This document shows positions 1 to 5,253 of a stretch of 5,990 nucleotides of DNA, one piece after another. The notes beneath the pieces are model-generated. The model saw only the letters and a program-made list of their open reading frames with translations, had not been told where the DNA came from and did not search any database. Origin of the DNA: CAUPWF01 sp964369775 (GTDB lineage Bacteria > Bacillota > Clostridia > Lachnospirales > Lachnospiraceae); NCBI GenBank assembly GCA_964369775.1, contig CAYJHQ010000071.1:1-5990 (forward strand), in the 5' to 3' direction. The position numbers and the translations under genes were made by a program. How positions within the stretch are numbered: the first letter of the stretch is position 1; every line of letters begins with the position of its first letter.

Positions 1-313
1 TTGCTATCTCGTGTCCTCTTTTCATCAAAGCAGTGCCAACACCTTTTCGTTGAGCCTGTGGCGAAACAGAAAGCGGTGCAAGAGCAAGTCCGTTTACATC
101 ACCGATTTTTGCCTTAGTGAAAATAATATGACCAAGTATTTCGTCATTTTCTTCTGCAACTAAAGATAATTCGGCTATAAAACCATCGCTTTTTCTAAGC
201 TTTGAAACTAAATTATGCTCGTTGCCATCTGTATGTTCGGCTGTTTCAAAAGCAACTTTTACTAAATTTTCTACTGCTATATAATCCTTTGTTTCTTCTT
301 GTCTAATATTCAT
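1..313 (-). CDS. GNAT family N-acetyltransferase, YhbS-like (partial, C-terminus off window)
   Basis: The visible 104 residues are the N-terminal part of a GNAT acetyltransferase, a cytoplasmic enzyme that moves an acetyl group from acetyl-CoA to an amine; the substrate cannot be told from sequence. The frame starts MNIRQEETKDYIAVENLVKVAF. A central beta strand (EILGHIIFTKAKI, about residues 58-70) is followed by the acetyl-CoA binding motif A, LSVSPQAQRKGVGTALM (81-97), which contains the Q-x-x-G-x-G pyrophosphate loop QRKGVG. The layout resembles the YhbS group (COG3153), whose members are usually around 160-170 residues, so roughly a third of the protein lies beyond the window edge. The ATG at 311-313 is supported by AGGAG at 321-325, a short distance upstream. 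The gene is divergent from the nitroreductase cluster and is preceded by a long leader holding a short reading frame and a hairpin, which suggests post-initiation control. Family assignment is firm; subfamily and substrate are inferred. Confidence 0.9.
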   Translation of the reverse strand, partial: MNIRQEETKDYIAVENLVKVAFETAEHTDGNEHNLVSKLRKSDGFIAELSLVAEENDEILGHIIFTKAKIGDVNGLALAPLSVSPQAQRKGVGTALMKRGHEIA

Positions 314-359
314 TTTCTTTTCTCCTATAATATCATATTTGTACAGTTCTTTTATGATA

Positions 360-396
360 CTCTTTAGGAAGATGAACACTATGTCTCCCTAAAGAG
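360..396 (-). promoter_or_regulatory. Leader hairpin upstream of the acetyltransferase gene
   Basis: On the minus strand the arm CTCTTTAGGGAGA (384-396) can pair with TCTTCCTAAAGAG (360-372): 13 consecutive pairs including one G-U, with an 11-nt loop (373-383). No run of T follows, so it is not an intrinsic terminator. The stop codon of the 13-codon leader frame (389-391) lies inside the 5' arm, so a ribosome finishing or stalling on that frame would open the hairpin. This architecture is typical of attenuator leaders. The pairing is read directly from the sequence; the regulatory role is inference. Confidence 0.55.
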
Positions 397-430
397 ATAC
401 TACCGACTCTCGTGTACTGTTGTTAAACAT
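389..430 (-). CDS. Putative 13-residue leader peptide (MFNNSTRESVVSL)
   Basis: This is a very short frame in the leader of the acetyltransferase gene. ATG at 428-430 is preceded by AGAAAGAGG (440-448), nine bases upstream, a good ribosome binding site. The frame ends with TAG at 389-391, inside the 5' arm of the leader hairpin. It lies downstream of the extended -10 promoter at 496-501, in the expected transcript. Beyond the TAG the same frame stays open and runs in register into the ATG of the acetyltransferase at 313, so stop-codon readthrough would give an N-terminally extended enzyme. Leader peptides of this size sense ribosome stalling in front of many Gram-positive resistance genes; whether this one does is inferred from layout only. 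It could also be a chance frame. Confidence 0.4.
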   Translation of the reverse strand: MFNNSTRESVVSL

Positions 431-495
431 AAAATATAACCTCTTTCTGAAAATTGATTTTAATGTAAAGATATTTCCTATACCTTAGCTGACGA

Positions 496-524
496 ATTAT
501 ACCATGTCAAAGGCAAAAAAGCAA
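496..524 (-). promoter_or_regulatory. Sigma-A promoter with extended -10 for the acetyltransferase transcript
   Basis: Reading the minus strand, a perfect -10 box TATAAT (496-501) is preceded by TGG, giving the extended element TGGTATAAT. A weak -35 box TTGCTT (519-524, three of six matches) lies 17 bp further upstream. Transcription would start near 488-490, giving a leader of about 175 nt before the acetyltransferase ATG at 313. The strong extended -10 makes up for the poor -35. Confidence 0.65.
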
Positions 525-632
525 TGTATAAAACACGAAATAGGAAACGAAGTTTTGCCACTTTTAAACGCACTTACCCAGTGGGGAAATAAATATAATA
601 ATATACATAACTACGCAAAAATAATATGTGAA
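525..632. other. Intergenic stretch between the divergent promoters, no gene seen
   Basis: This stretch lies between the acetyltransferase promoter and the nitroreductase operator. It includes a short CCCA-GTGGG inverted repeat near 579-588 and very AT-rich DNA from about 590 to 630. I found no start codon with a ribosome binding site on either strand. A minus-strand frame is open across about 500-587 and ends at 499-501, but it has no supported start. Confidence 0.5.
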
Positions 633-670
633 TAGGGACAAATTTGTCCATAGGGATAAAAATATCCATA
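633..670. promoter_or_regulatory. Tandem operator-like palindromes upstream of the nitroreductase promoter
   Basis: Two 18-bp units stand head to tail. The first contains the perfect 14-bp palindrome GGACAAATTTGTCC (636-649). The second contains GGATAAAAATATCC (654-667), with matching five-base arms GGATA/TATCC. Each unit has the form TAGGGA-YA...-TCCA, and the copies lie exactly 18 bp apart, ending just before the -35 box at 672. Two variants of one palindrome at fixed spacing are what a dimeric regulator bound side by side would need. Which regulator binds is unknown; no regulator gene is adjacent in the window. Confidence 0.6.
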
Positions 671-671
671 A

Positions 672-700
672 TTGATAAAGCTAAAACTATTGATTATAAT
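672..700 (+). promoter_or_regulatory. Sigma-A promoter of the nitroreductase operon
   Basis: TTGATA (672-677, five of six matches to the -35 consensus) and TATAAT (695-700, perfect -10) are separated by 17 bp, the optimal spacing. Transcription would start near 707, leaving a leader of about 40 nt before the ATG at 749. The tandem palindromes at 633-670 lie immediately upstream, positioned for an activator or for a repressor that reaches the -35 region. Confidence 0.8.
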
Positions 701-748
701 AATACTATCGAAAGATAAATAATCAATAAAATTTTGGAGGTATCATTT

Positions 749-1402
749 ATGGATATTTTAAATGCATTAAAAACACGTTACAGCACAAAGGAATTTGACG
801 CTACTAAAAAACTAACTGAGGAACAAATCACACAACTTGAAGATTTATTACAGCTTTCTCCATCTTCAACAAATATCCAACCTTGGCATTTTGTACTTGC
901 AACAACTGACGAAGGAAAAAAGAGAATTACAAAAGGTACACAAGGATTTTTCTCGTTTAATGAAGCTAAAGTATTAGATGCAAGTGCAGTTGTAATTTTT
1001 GCTTCACAAATAGATTTAACTGAAGAACATTTAAGTAAAGTTTTAGAAAAAGAAGATAAAGACGGAAGATTTCCACAAAGAGAATTTAAAGAGCAAAACC
1101 ACGGTGCAAGAAGCATTTTTGCCAATATGCACAAGTTAGATTACAAGGATTTTCAACACTGGGCAGACAAACAAGTTTATCTTAACCTTGGCAACTTTTT
1201 GCTTGGTGTTGCAGCCTTAGGCTTAGATGCGATTGCTATGGAAGGTCTTGATTTAAAAGTGTTAGATGGTGAATTTGGACTTCGTGAAAAAGGTTACACA
1301 TCATCAATCGTTGTAGCTGTTGGATATCATAAAGATAGTGATTTTAATAAAGACTTACCAAAATCAAGACTTTCTAAAGATGAAATAATTGAAAGGGTGT
1401 AA
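749..1402 (+). CDS. nfsB: Oxygen-insensitive NAD(P)H nitroreductase, NfsB type
   Basis: This is an FMN-dependent cytoplasmic enzyme that reduces nitroaromatics, quinones and possibly dihydropteridines with NAD(P)H. The 217-residue product has the same length as E. coli NfsB and can be aligned from memory almost without gaps. Residues matching the FMN contacts of that enzyme are present at the same positions: R10, S12 and K14 (RYSTK), S39-S40-T41-N42 in PSSTNIQPWHF, N71 and K74, E165-G166, and K205 and R207 in LPKSR. F124, an active-site lid residue, is also kept. The start is the ATG at 749, with GGAGG (736-740) eight bases upstream; a TTG at 734 in the same frame overlaps that site and is an unlikely start. 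It is the first gene of a compact cluster, three bases before the radical SAM gene. Assignment to the family is very secure; the natural substrate is not known. Confidence 0.96.
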   Translation: MDILNALKTRYSTKEFDATKKLTEEQITQLEDLLQLSPSSTNIQPWHFVLATTDEGKKRITKGTQGFFSFNEAKVLDASAVVIFASQIDLTEEHLSKVLEKEDKDGRFPQREFKEQNHGARSIFANMHKLDYKDFQHWADKQVYLNLGNFLLGVAALGLDAIAMEGLDLKVLDGEFGLREKGYTSSIVVAVGYHKDSDFNKDLPKSRLSKDEIIERV

Positions 1403-1405
1403 AGT

Positions 1406-2093
1406 ATGCACTACACAGGGCAAGTATATCGTCACCCGGTAGAAGGAAACACACCTCTACTGGAGGTGACAGCAGGATGTTCTCACAACAAATGTTCTTT
1501 TTGCACGATGTATAGGAAAACTAAATTCAGTGTTTCGCCTCTTGCGCATGTAGAAGAAGATTTGAAAAAATTAAAATCTCTTAGATTTAACGAACTTCAT
1601 ATCGGTTTAGAGTCAGCTTACGACCCTGCAATCGCACAAATGAACAAAGGCTTTACACAAAAAGAAGCCTACGAATGTCTTGCAAGAGTAAAAGAAGCTG
1701 GAATGAGTTGGGACGCTATTATTATGATAGGTGTAGCTGGAAAAGGTAATGGAAAAATTCACATTGAACAAACAGCAAAACTTTTAAATGACTTTCCACC
1801 TTATATGCTTTCTATTATGACAACTTCTGTGTCATCAGGCACACACTTGGAAAAATGCGTGATGATGGTGAATTTGTAGAATGTACCGAACTTGAAAAAA
1901 TAGAAGAAGAAATTATGCTTTTAATCTAATTGATTTTGAAGATTGTTATTTTTTTGGTGGACATAGCTATAATTTAATTCCAATTAACGCTCCACTTTCT
2001 CGTAAAAAAGAAATCATAAAAGCGTTTTATGACAATATTAACAAAATACCAACTCATATTTTAAATGGAGTGAAAGTGAGGGCAAATATCTAA
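1406..2093 (+). pseudogene. Radical SAM protein, disrupted by two frameshifts and an apparent internal deletion
   Basis: The start MHYTGQVYRHPVEGNTPLLEVTAGC followed by HNKCSFCTMYR gives an iron-sulfur cluster motif C25-x4-C30-x2-C33, and ELHIGLES (63-70) and GVAGKGNG (109-116) are typical later radical SAM strands. The first frame stops at 1877-1879. Reading on from CTT at 1846 in the -1 frame gives LGKMRDDGEFVECTELEKI and onward until a stop after 1925. Shifting again at 1926 gives LIDFEDCYFFGGHSYNLIP and onward to TAA at 2091-2093. Each break is explained by loss of one base (in ACACAC near 1841-1846; in an A run near 1923). Only about 30 residues separate C33 from HIGLES and no GGE-like strand-2 motif is present, so an in-frame loss of perhaps 60-70 codons near 1565-1580 is likely. 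Repaired length would be 229 residues, whereas relatives I know are nearer 290. ATG 1406 follows AAAGGGTG. The two indels could be assembly errors; the missing centre is harder to explain that way. Confidence 0.85.
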
Positions 2094-2884
2094 TGAAAAA
2101 CATATTAATAACAGGTGCAACGGACGGAATTGGACTTGAAACAGCCAAACTTTTAGCTCGAGAAGGTCATAGTTTGCTTCTTCATGGAAGAAATAGAGAA
2201 AAACTTGAAAAAGTTAAAAATGAGCTTTTAGAGGTAAACCCTAACATACAAACTTTTGTAGCTGACCTTTCTGTACTAAAATACGCAAAAAAATTAGCAG
2301 AAGAAATTTTATCTACCACAGATAAAATCGATGTTATTATCAATAATGCAGGTGTTTTTGTTTTAGACGAAACAACCACTAAAGACGGACTTGATGCACG
2401 TTTTGCAGTGAATACAATCTCGCCATATATTTTGACAAAAATGTTGTTGCCGATTTTAAGCACAAAAGGTAGAATTATTAACCTTTCATCTGCGGCACAA
2501 ACTGACGTGGATTTTAATGCGATGAAAACAGGAAAAAAGCTTTCCCATGATATTGCTTATGCACAAAGCAAACTTGCTATTACTATGTGGTCAATGGAAC
2601 TTGCCAAAGAATTAGGGGATAAGGCAGTTGTTGTTTCTGTCAATCCAAAATCGTTTTTAGGTAGCAAAATGGTCAAAACAGCTTACGGACGACAAGGATA
2701 TGATTTGTCTATAGGTGCAAATATTTTATATAGAGCATCATTATCAGATGAATTTGCAAATGCAAGTGGTAAATATTTTGACAACGATTATGGCGTTTTT
2801 ACAGAGCCACATCCATTTGCACTTATTGAGAGAAATCGCAAAGAGCTTATAAAAGCTATTGACAATCTTTGTAGAACGAATTGA
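2093..2884 (+). CDS. Short-chain dehydrogenase/reductase (SDR), NADP-type
   Basis: This is a soluble NAD(P)-dependent oxidoreductase of 263 residues with the classical SDR fold. It shows the dinucleotide loop TGATDGIG (7-14), a basic residue after strand 2 (HGRNREK, R33) that favours NADP(H), ADLS (57-60), the NNAG motif (84-87), N107, the catalytic serine in INLSS (129-133) and Y156-x3-K160 in YAQSK. The usual PG after the active site is PK here (NPKSFLGSKM, 184-193), a small departure. The ATG overlaps the stop of the broken radical SAM gene (TAATG, 2091-2095), which points to translational coupling. GTGAGG (2077-2082) gives it an independent ribosome binding site, so it can probably still be made. 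Third in the cluster after the nitroreductase, it may act on carbonyl compounds in the same stress response. Substrate cannot be inferred. Confidence 0.93.
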   Translation: MKNILITGATDGIGLETAKLLAREGHSLLLHGRNREKLEKVKNELLEVNPNIQTFVADLSVLKYAKKLAEEILSTTDKIDVIINNAGVFVLDETTTKDGLDARFAVNTISPYILTKMLLPILSTKGRIINLSSAAQTDVDFNAMKTGKKLSHDIAYAQSKLAITMWSMELAKELGDKAVVVSVNPKSFLGSKMVKTAYGRQGYDLSIGANILYRASLSDEFANASGKYFDNDYGVFTEPHPFALIERNRKELIKAIDNLCRTN

Positions 2885-2908
2885 TCATTCGCTTACTACA
2901 AGACTTTT
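2869..2908 (+). terminator. Possible weak terminator of the nitroreductase-SDR operon
   Basis: TTGTAG (2869-2874) can pair with CTACAA (2896-2901), and inside it CGAAT (2877-2881) pairs with ATTCG (2887-2891) around a five-base loop. The two helices are separated by an internal loop of AA and CTTA. The hairpin overlaps the SDR stop codon and is followed by GAC and only four T residues. Its position between convergent genes is right for a terminator, but the stem is interrupted and the T tract is short. Confidence 0.3.
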
Positions 2909-2931
2909 CGCCCCTACTAGAGATTATCTAA

Positions 2932-3966
2932 TTAAAATAATGGTTTATTCCAAAAAGAAAGTAGTTCATCTGCATTATTCGCTGTTTCTTTTTCTACATA
3001 ATTCATATATTTATTAGAGTAAGGAAGCGAAAGTTTCTCGGTAATTTCATACAATGGCTTCATAAGGTCTCCATATCGAGCTACTGCTATTTCAACCTCT
3101 TCATTAGTCGTTACATTAGAGAAAATATCTTTTATGTTAGCGACTAAATCCTCATTGGATGTTAGATTATACCCATTACCATGAAAGTAGTCAGCAAGTT
3201 CTGGTACTATATTTTGCATATTACTGCTAGAAAGTTCATTAAATTGAACTTGTTCCATATTATCCCACCTTGCAACATTTTTACTAAATATAGTTTTTAA
3301 TGCTTCATTTTGTTCGGCACTAAAGCCCGTATCATCACGCTCTAAATATGCTGTAATAACTGCTTCTCTTGCTTTAGCTTGATAATCAAATGTGCCTGCG
3401 TGATAAAAAGCATTTATATTTTTCATTGCGGTATTTAGATTCATAAGTTCATCAAATGAAAACTCAGCACTCTCAACAGTAAACTTTGTATTTACGTTTT
3501 CAGAAACATTTTCGATGCCCTTTTTATTGTTTTCTACCATTTCATTAGCTAAATCATTTACCCTTGAGAAAATATCATTTTCAGAACCAAATAAGTCCGT
3601 ACCCATCTTATAATCAAATGAAGAGGCATAGCCAATTATAGCTTTCATAGTTTCTTCCACTTGAGGTTCTTTTGTGATAGCTAATAATTTTTGTTCAAAG
3701 TTTTCCACCGTCACTTCATATTTTGCAGGGACATATTTTCTATCAATATATTTCCCTCGGACTTCATCTAATGGTATATGAATAAGGGGTTTTGTTTCTA
3801 TATTCAAGGTCGCTTCCGTTGTATTCAAGCTCAGTTCCACTGCATCATATCTGCCATTTTCACTCACTGCTCCAAGTTGTTTTCCCTCATTTATGTTTTT
3901 AGCTGAAAATGTTGTTTTCATAGGCATTATCTCCATGGCATTGTTGCTTATTCCATTAATCGACAT
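2932..3966 (-). CDS. Uncharacterised 344-residue soluble, helical protein
   Basis: I do not recognise a family. The product has no signal peptide, no membrane segment and, as far as I can read, no cysteine. The first 60 residues or so are polar and probably flexible (MSINGISNNAMEIMPMKTTF, then a stretch ending GRYDAVELSLN). From about residue 85 on the sequence is acidic and mostly helical, for example IFSRVNDLANEMVENNKKGI and ELADYFHGNGYNL. The flexible start with an xVELS box reminds me of small accessory proteins near flagellar or surface genes in Clostridia, but this is only an impression. The ATG is strongly supported by AAAAGGAGG (3976-3984) nine bases upstream. The gene is convergent with the SDR gene (47 bp apart) and stands alone, with the assembly gap just upstream of its probable promoter. 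The excellent ribosome binding site and full-length open frame make it a real gene. Confidence 0.8.
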   Translation of the reverse strand: MSINGISNNAMEIMPMKTTFSAKNINEGKQLGAVSENGRYDAVELSLNTTEATLNIETKPLIHIPLDEVRGKYIDRKYVPAKYEVTVENFEQKLLAITKEPQVEETMKAIIGYASSFDYKMGTDLFGSENDIFSRVNDLANEMVENNKKGIENVSENVNTKFTVESAEFSFDELMNLNTAMKNINAFYHAGTFDYQAKAREAVITAYLERDDTGFSAEQNEALKTIFSKNVARWDNMEQVQFNELSSSNMQNIVPELADYFHGNGYNLTSNEDLVANIKDIFSNVTTNEEVEIAVARYGDLMKPLYEITEKLSLPYSNKYMNYVEKETANNADELLSFWNKPLF

Positions 3967-4021
3967 ATACTAATTCCTCCTTTTCTTCCTTAATTATTGT
4001 GTGTATTATCTTTTTGTAATT

Positions 4022-4076
4022 GTTCTCTTTACATTTACACTTAATATCGACCGAATTTGTCAAAAGTTGAATTTTT
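4022..4076. repeat. 55-bp direct repeat, left copy, abutting the assembly gap
   Basis: This 55-bp sequence, beginning GTTCTCTTTACATTTACACT and ending GTTGAATTTTT, is identical to 4177-4231 and runs straight into the N block. Two exact copies at both edges of a gap are most simply the overlap of two contigs that the assembler did not merge. It also contains the candidate promoter of the downstream minus-strand gene. Confidence 0.95.
4034..4063 (-). promoter_or_regulatory. Candidate promoter of the 344-residue gene
   Basis: On the minus strand a perfect -35 box TTGACA (4058-4063) is followed after 18 bp by TGTAAA (4034-4039, four of six matches to the -10 consensus). Transcription would begin near 4027, about 60 bases upstream of the ATG at 3966. 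The -10 is weak. The same elements occur in the second repeat copy at 4177-4231, where they are probably the same DNA counted twice. Confidence 0.4.
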
Positions 4077-4176
4077 NNNNNNNNNNNNNNNNNNNNNNNN
4101 NNNNNNNNNNNNNNNNNNNNNNNNNNNNNNNNNNNNNNNNNNNNNNNNNNNNNNNNNNNNNNNNNNNNNNNNNNNN
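4077..4176. other. Assembly gap of exactly 100 Ns
   Basis: The run of N is exactly 100 bases, a usual placeholder for a gap of unknown size, and both of its edges carry the same 55-bp sequence. Real DNA between the two flanks may be absent (simple overlap) or much larger. Any reading frame crossing these Ns is meaningless. Confidence 0.98.
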
Positions 4177-4231
4177 GTTCTCTTTACATTTACACTTAAT
4201 ATCGACCGAATTTGTCAAAAGTTGAATTTTT
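4177..4231. repeat. 55-bp direct repeat, right copy
   Basis: This is identical to 4022-4076 over all 55 bases. It starts at the first base after the Ns and continues into unique sequence (AATTATCTATTTC) after 4231. If the copies are one and the same, 4022-4176 should be collapsed and the upstream region of the 344-residue gene continues directly into 4232. Confidence 0.95.
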
Positions 4232-4287
4232 AATTATCTATTTCATTATTCAATTGTTATCCGTTCCAAAGACTATGCTCCTAATAG

Positions 4288-4443
4288 TTATTGCACTTCG
4301 TTTATAATCTCCTCAGCTGAAATCTTAAATAGTTTTGCAAGTGCTACTAAGTTAGATGTGCTTGGATCGGACGTTCCATTTTCCCATTTCGATACAGCAC
4401 CTTTCTTGACTTTATAATACCATTTTAGCTTAGTTGCGATCAC
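4288..4443 (-). pseudogene. Remnant of an XRE-family helix-turn-helix regulator
   Basis: A 51-codon stretch encodes the back half of a Cro/C1-type DNA-binding domain: ATKLK, then VKKGAVSKWENGTSDPS holding the recognition helix and its SKWENG signature, then NLVALAKLFKISAEEII, the last helices, and a stop at 4288-4290. The first helix and most of the second, usually about 20 residues, are missing: a TAG at 4447-4449 closes the frame just upstream, and the only start is a GTG at 4441-4443 without a ribosome binding site. Four residues, WYYK, interrupt the usual spacing between ATKLK and VKKG. I read it as a decayed regulator rather than a working gene. It lies 48 bases downstream of the three-segment membrane protein on the same strand, so the two may once have been an operon. 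A frameshift linking it to a lost 5' part is possible, but I found no convincing N-terminal half in the other frames. Confidence 0.65.
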
Positions 4444-4491
4444 CAGCTATTACGATATTATCGGTTGTATTATGTTGATTTTTTTGTATGT

Positions 4492-5178
4492 TTATTCCTC
4501 ATAAATTTTTTCTATGTTTTTTGCAATGTCTATCCAATATTCAAAGCCTAAGTCATCTATCTCGGCTTCACTAAGAATATTTGATTTGACTTGATTCTTC
4601 TTCATGATTTCTGCTGTATAAATTATATATTCTGCATAGGGATCTTCAGCATATAAAGTTGATATATTTGCACTTTCATATCCAACGGAATTTGACATTC
4701 CACCAACAAATACAAACTTCTTTTTATCGCTCATCTCAAATTCTATTTTCAAAGTGTCATCGAAAGATGGTGAAACAGTATATACAGCGACATCTGAAAA
4801 ACTATATTCACTATTGTTTAACAGTGAGTAGGAGTATATGCCATCTAATGTAAATTGGTTAAATGAAAATAAACTTATTGTTCCCAATGAAAACCCAACT
4901 ATCATAGTAATTAATGCTAACTTTTGTTCAAACTTTGATCCTGATTGTCGAAATATCTTAAAAAACAAGAATATAATCGCTGATACAATAAATACAATGG
5001 CAAATATGGAGAAAGAACTATTTATAAAAAACACTTCTTCATTTGGAAATAGAAATGAATAATAAGCTGATACTAACATAGTTATTCCGATTATTCCAAG
5101 CAAAGTTGCCGGAATAATTAATATGGCAAGTAATATTCTTTTGAATATTGATCCCCAAATAGTCTCGTTACCCCACAT
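4492..5178 (-). CDS. Membrane protein of unknown function with three transmembrane segments
   Basis: The 228-residue product has three hydrophobic segments, at about 13-40, 54-75 and 86-107, followed by a soluble tail of some 120 residues. The positive residues K14-R15 and the basic loop KIFRQSGSKFEQK (74-86) place the N-terminus and second loop inside, so the tail (108-228) should be outside the cell. The tail has a short beta-rich part (DTLKIEFEMS, then DKKKFVFVGGMS) and a helical end (ILSEAEIDDLGFEYWIDIAKNIEKIYEE). I recognise no family. The ATG at 5176-5178 is preceded by GGGAAAGG (5188-5195), nine bases away; a second ATG at 5180-5182 is in another frame. It follows the ABC exporter permease on the same strand after 177 bases and precedes the regulator remnant. 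A partner or immunity role with the exporter is possible but not shown by any motif. Confidence 0.8.
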   Translation of the reverse strand: MWGNETIWGSIFKRILLAILIIPATLLGIIGITMLVSAYYSFLFPNEEVFFINSSFSIFAIVFIVSAIIFLFFKIFRQSGSKFEQKLALITMIVGFSLGTISLFSFNQFTLDGIYSYSLLNNSEYSFSDVAVYTVSPSFDDTLKIEFEMSDKKKFVFVGGMSNSVGYESANISTLYAEDPYAEYIIYTAEIMKKNQVKSNILSEAEIDDLGFEYWIDIAKNIEKIYEE

Positions 5179-5244
5179 ACATTTCTACCTTTCCCTTATA
5201 TAATCTTCAATACATTAATTTATTTCAAATCTCAATCCTAGTTT

Positions 5245-5253
5245 AGTATAACA
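5245..5253 (-). promoter_or_regulatory. Candidate extended -10 element for the membrane protein gene
   Basis: On the minus strand TGT (5251-5253) precedes TATACT (5245-5250), giving an extended -10 element, TGTTATACT. No good -35 box is found 16-18 bp upstream. Transcription from here would start near 5238 and give a leader of about 60 nt before the ATG at 5178. Confidence 0.4.

Noticed and set aside
360..396. Intrinsic terminator in the acetyltransferase leader
   Set aside because: The hairpin is strong, but neither strand has a T run after it.
734..748. TTG at 734 as start of the nitroreductase
   Set aside because: It overlaps the GGAGG ribosome binding site, and ATG at 749 gives the 217-residue length of E. 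coli NfsB.
778..1134. Minus-strand frame of 118 codons inside the nitroreductase gene
   Set aside because: It lies wholly opposite a clearly identified gene, is rich in serine and cysteine as antisense frames often are, and has no supporting ribosome binding site.
2182..2463. Minus-strand frame of 93 codons inside the SDR gene
   Set aside because: It is antisense to a full-length SDR with all its motifs and has no protein-like features.
4001..4225. A 74-codon plus-strand frame spanning the N block
   Set aside because: Nearly half of it is Ns, and its two ends translate the same repeated DNA; it is an artefact of the gap.
4022..4231. CRISPR-like or attachment-site direct repeats
   Set aside because: There are only two copies, both touching the N block, and their length matches an assembler overlap; no spacer series or integrase is present.
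4659..5062. Plus-strand frames of 64 and 74 codons inside the membrane protein gene
   Set aside because: They lie opposite a coding frame with a good start and clear membrane segments; composition is typical of antisense translation.
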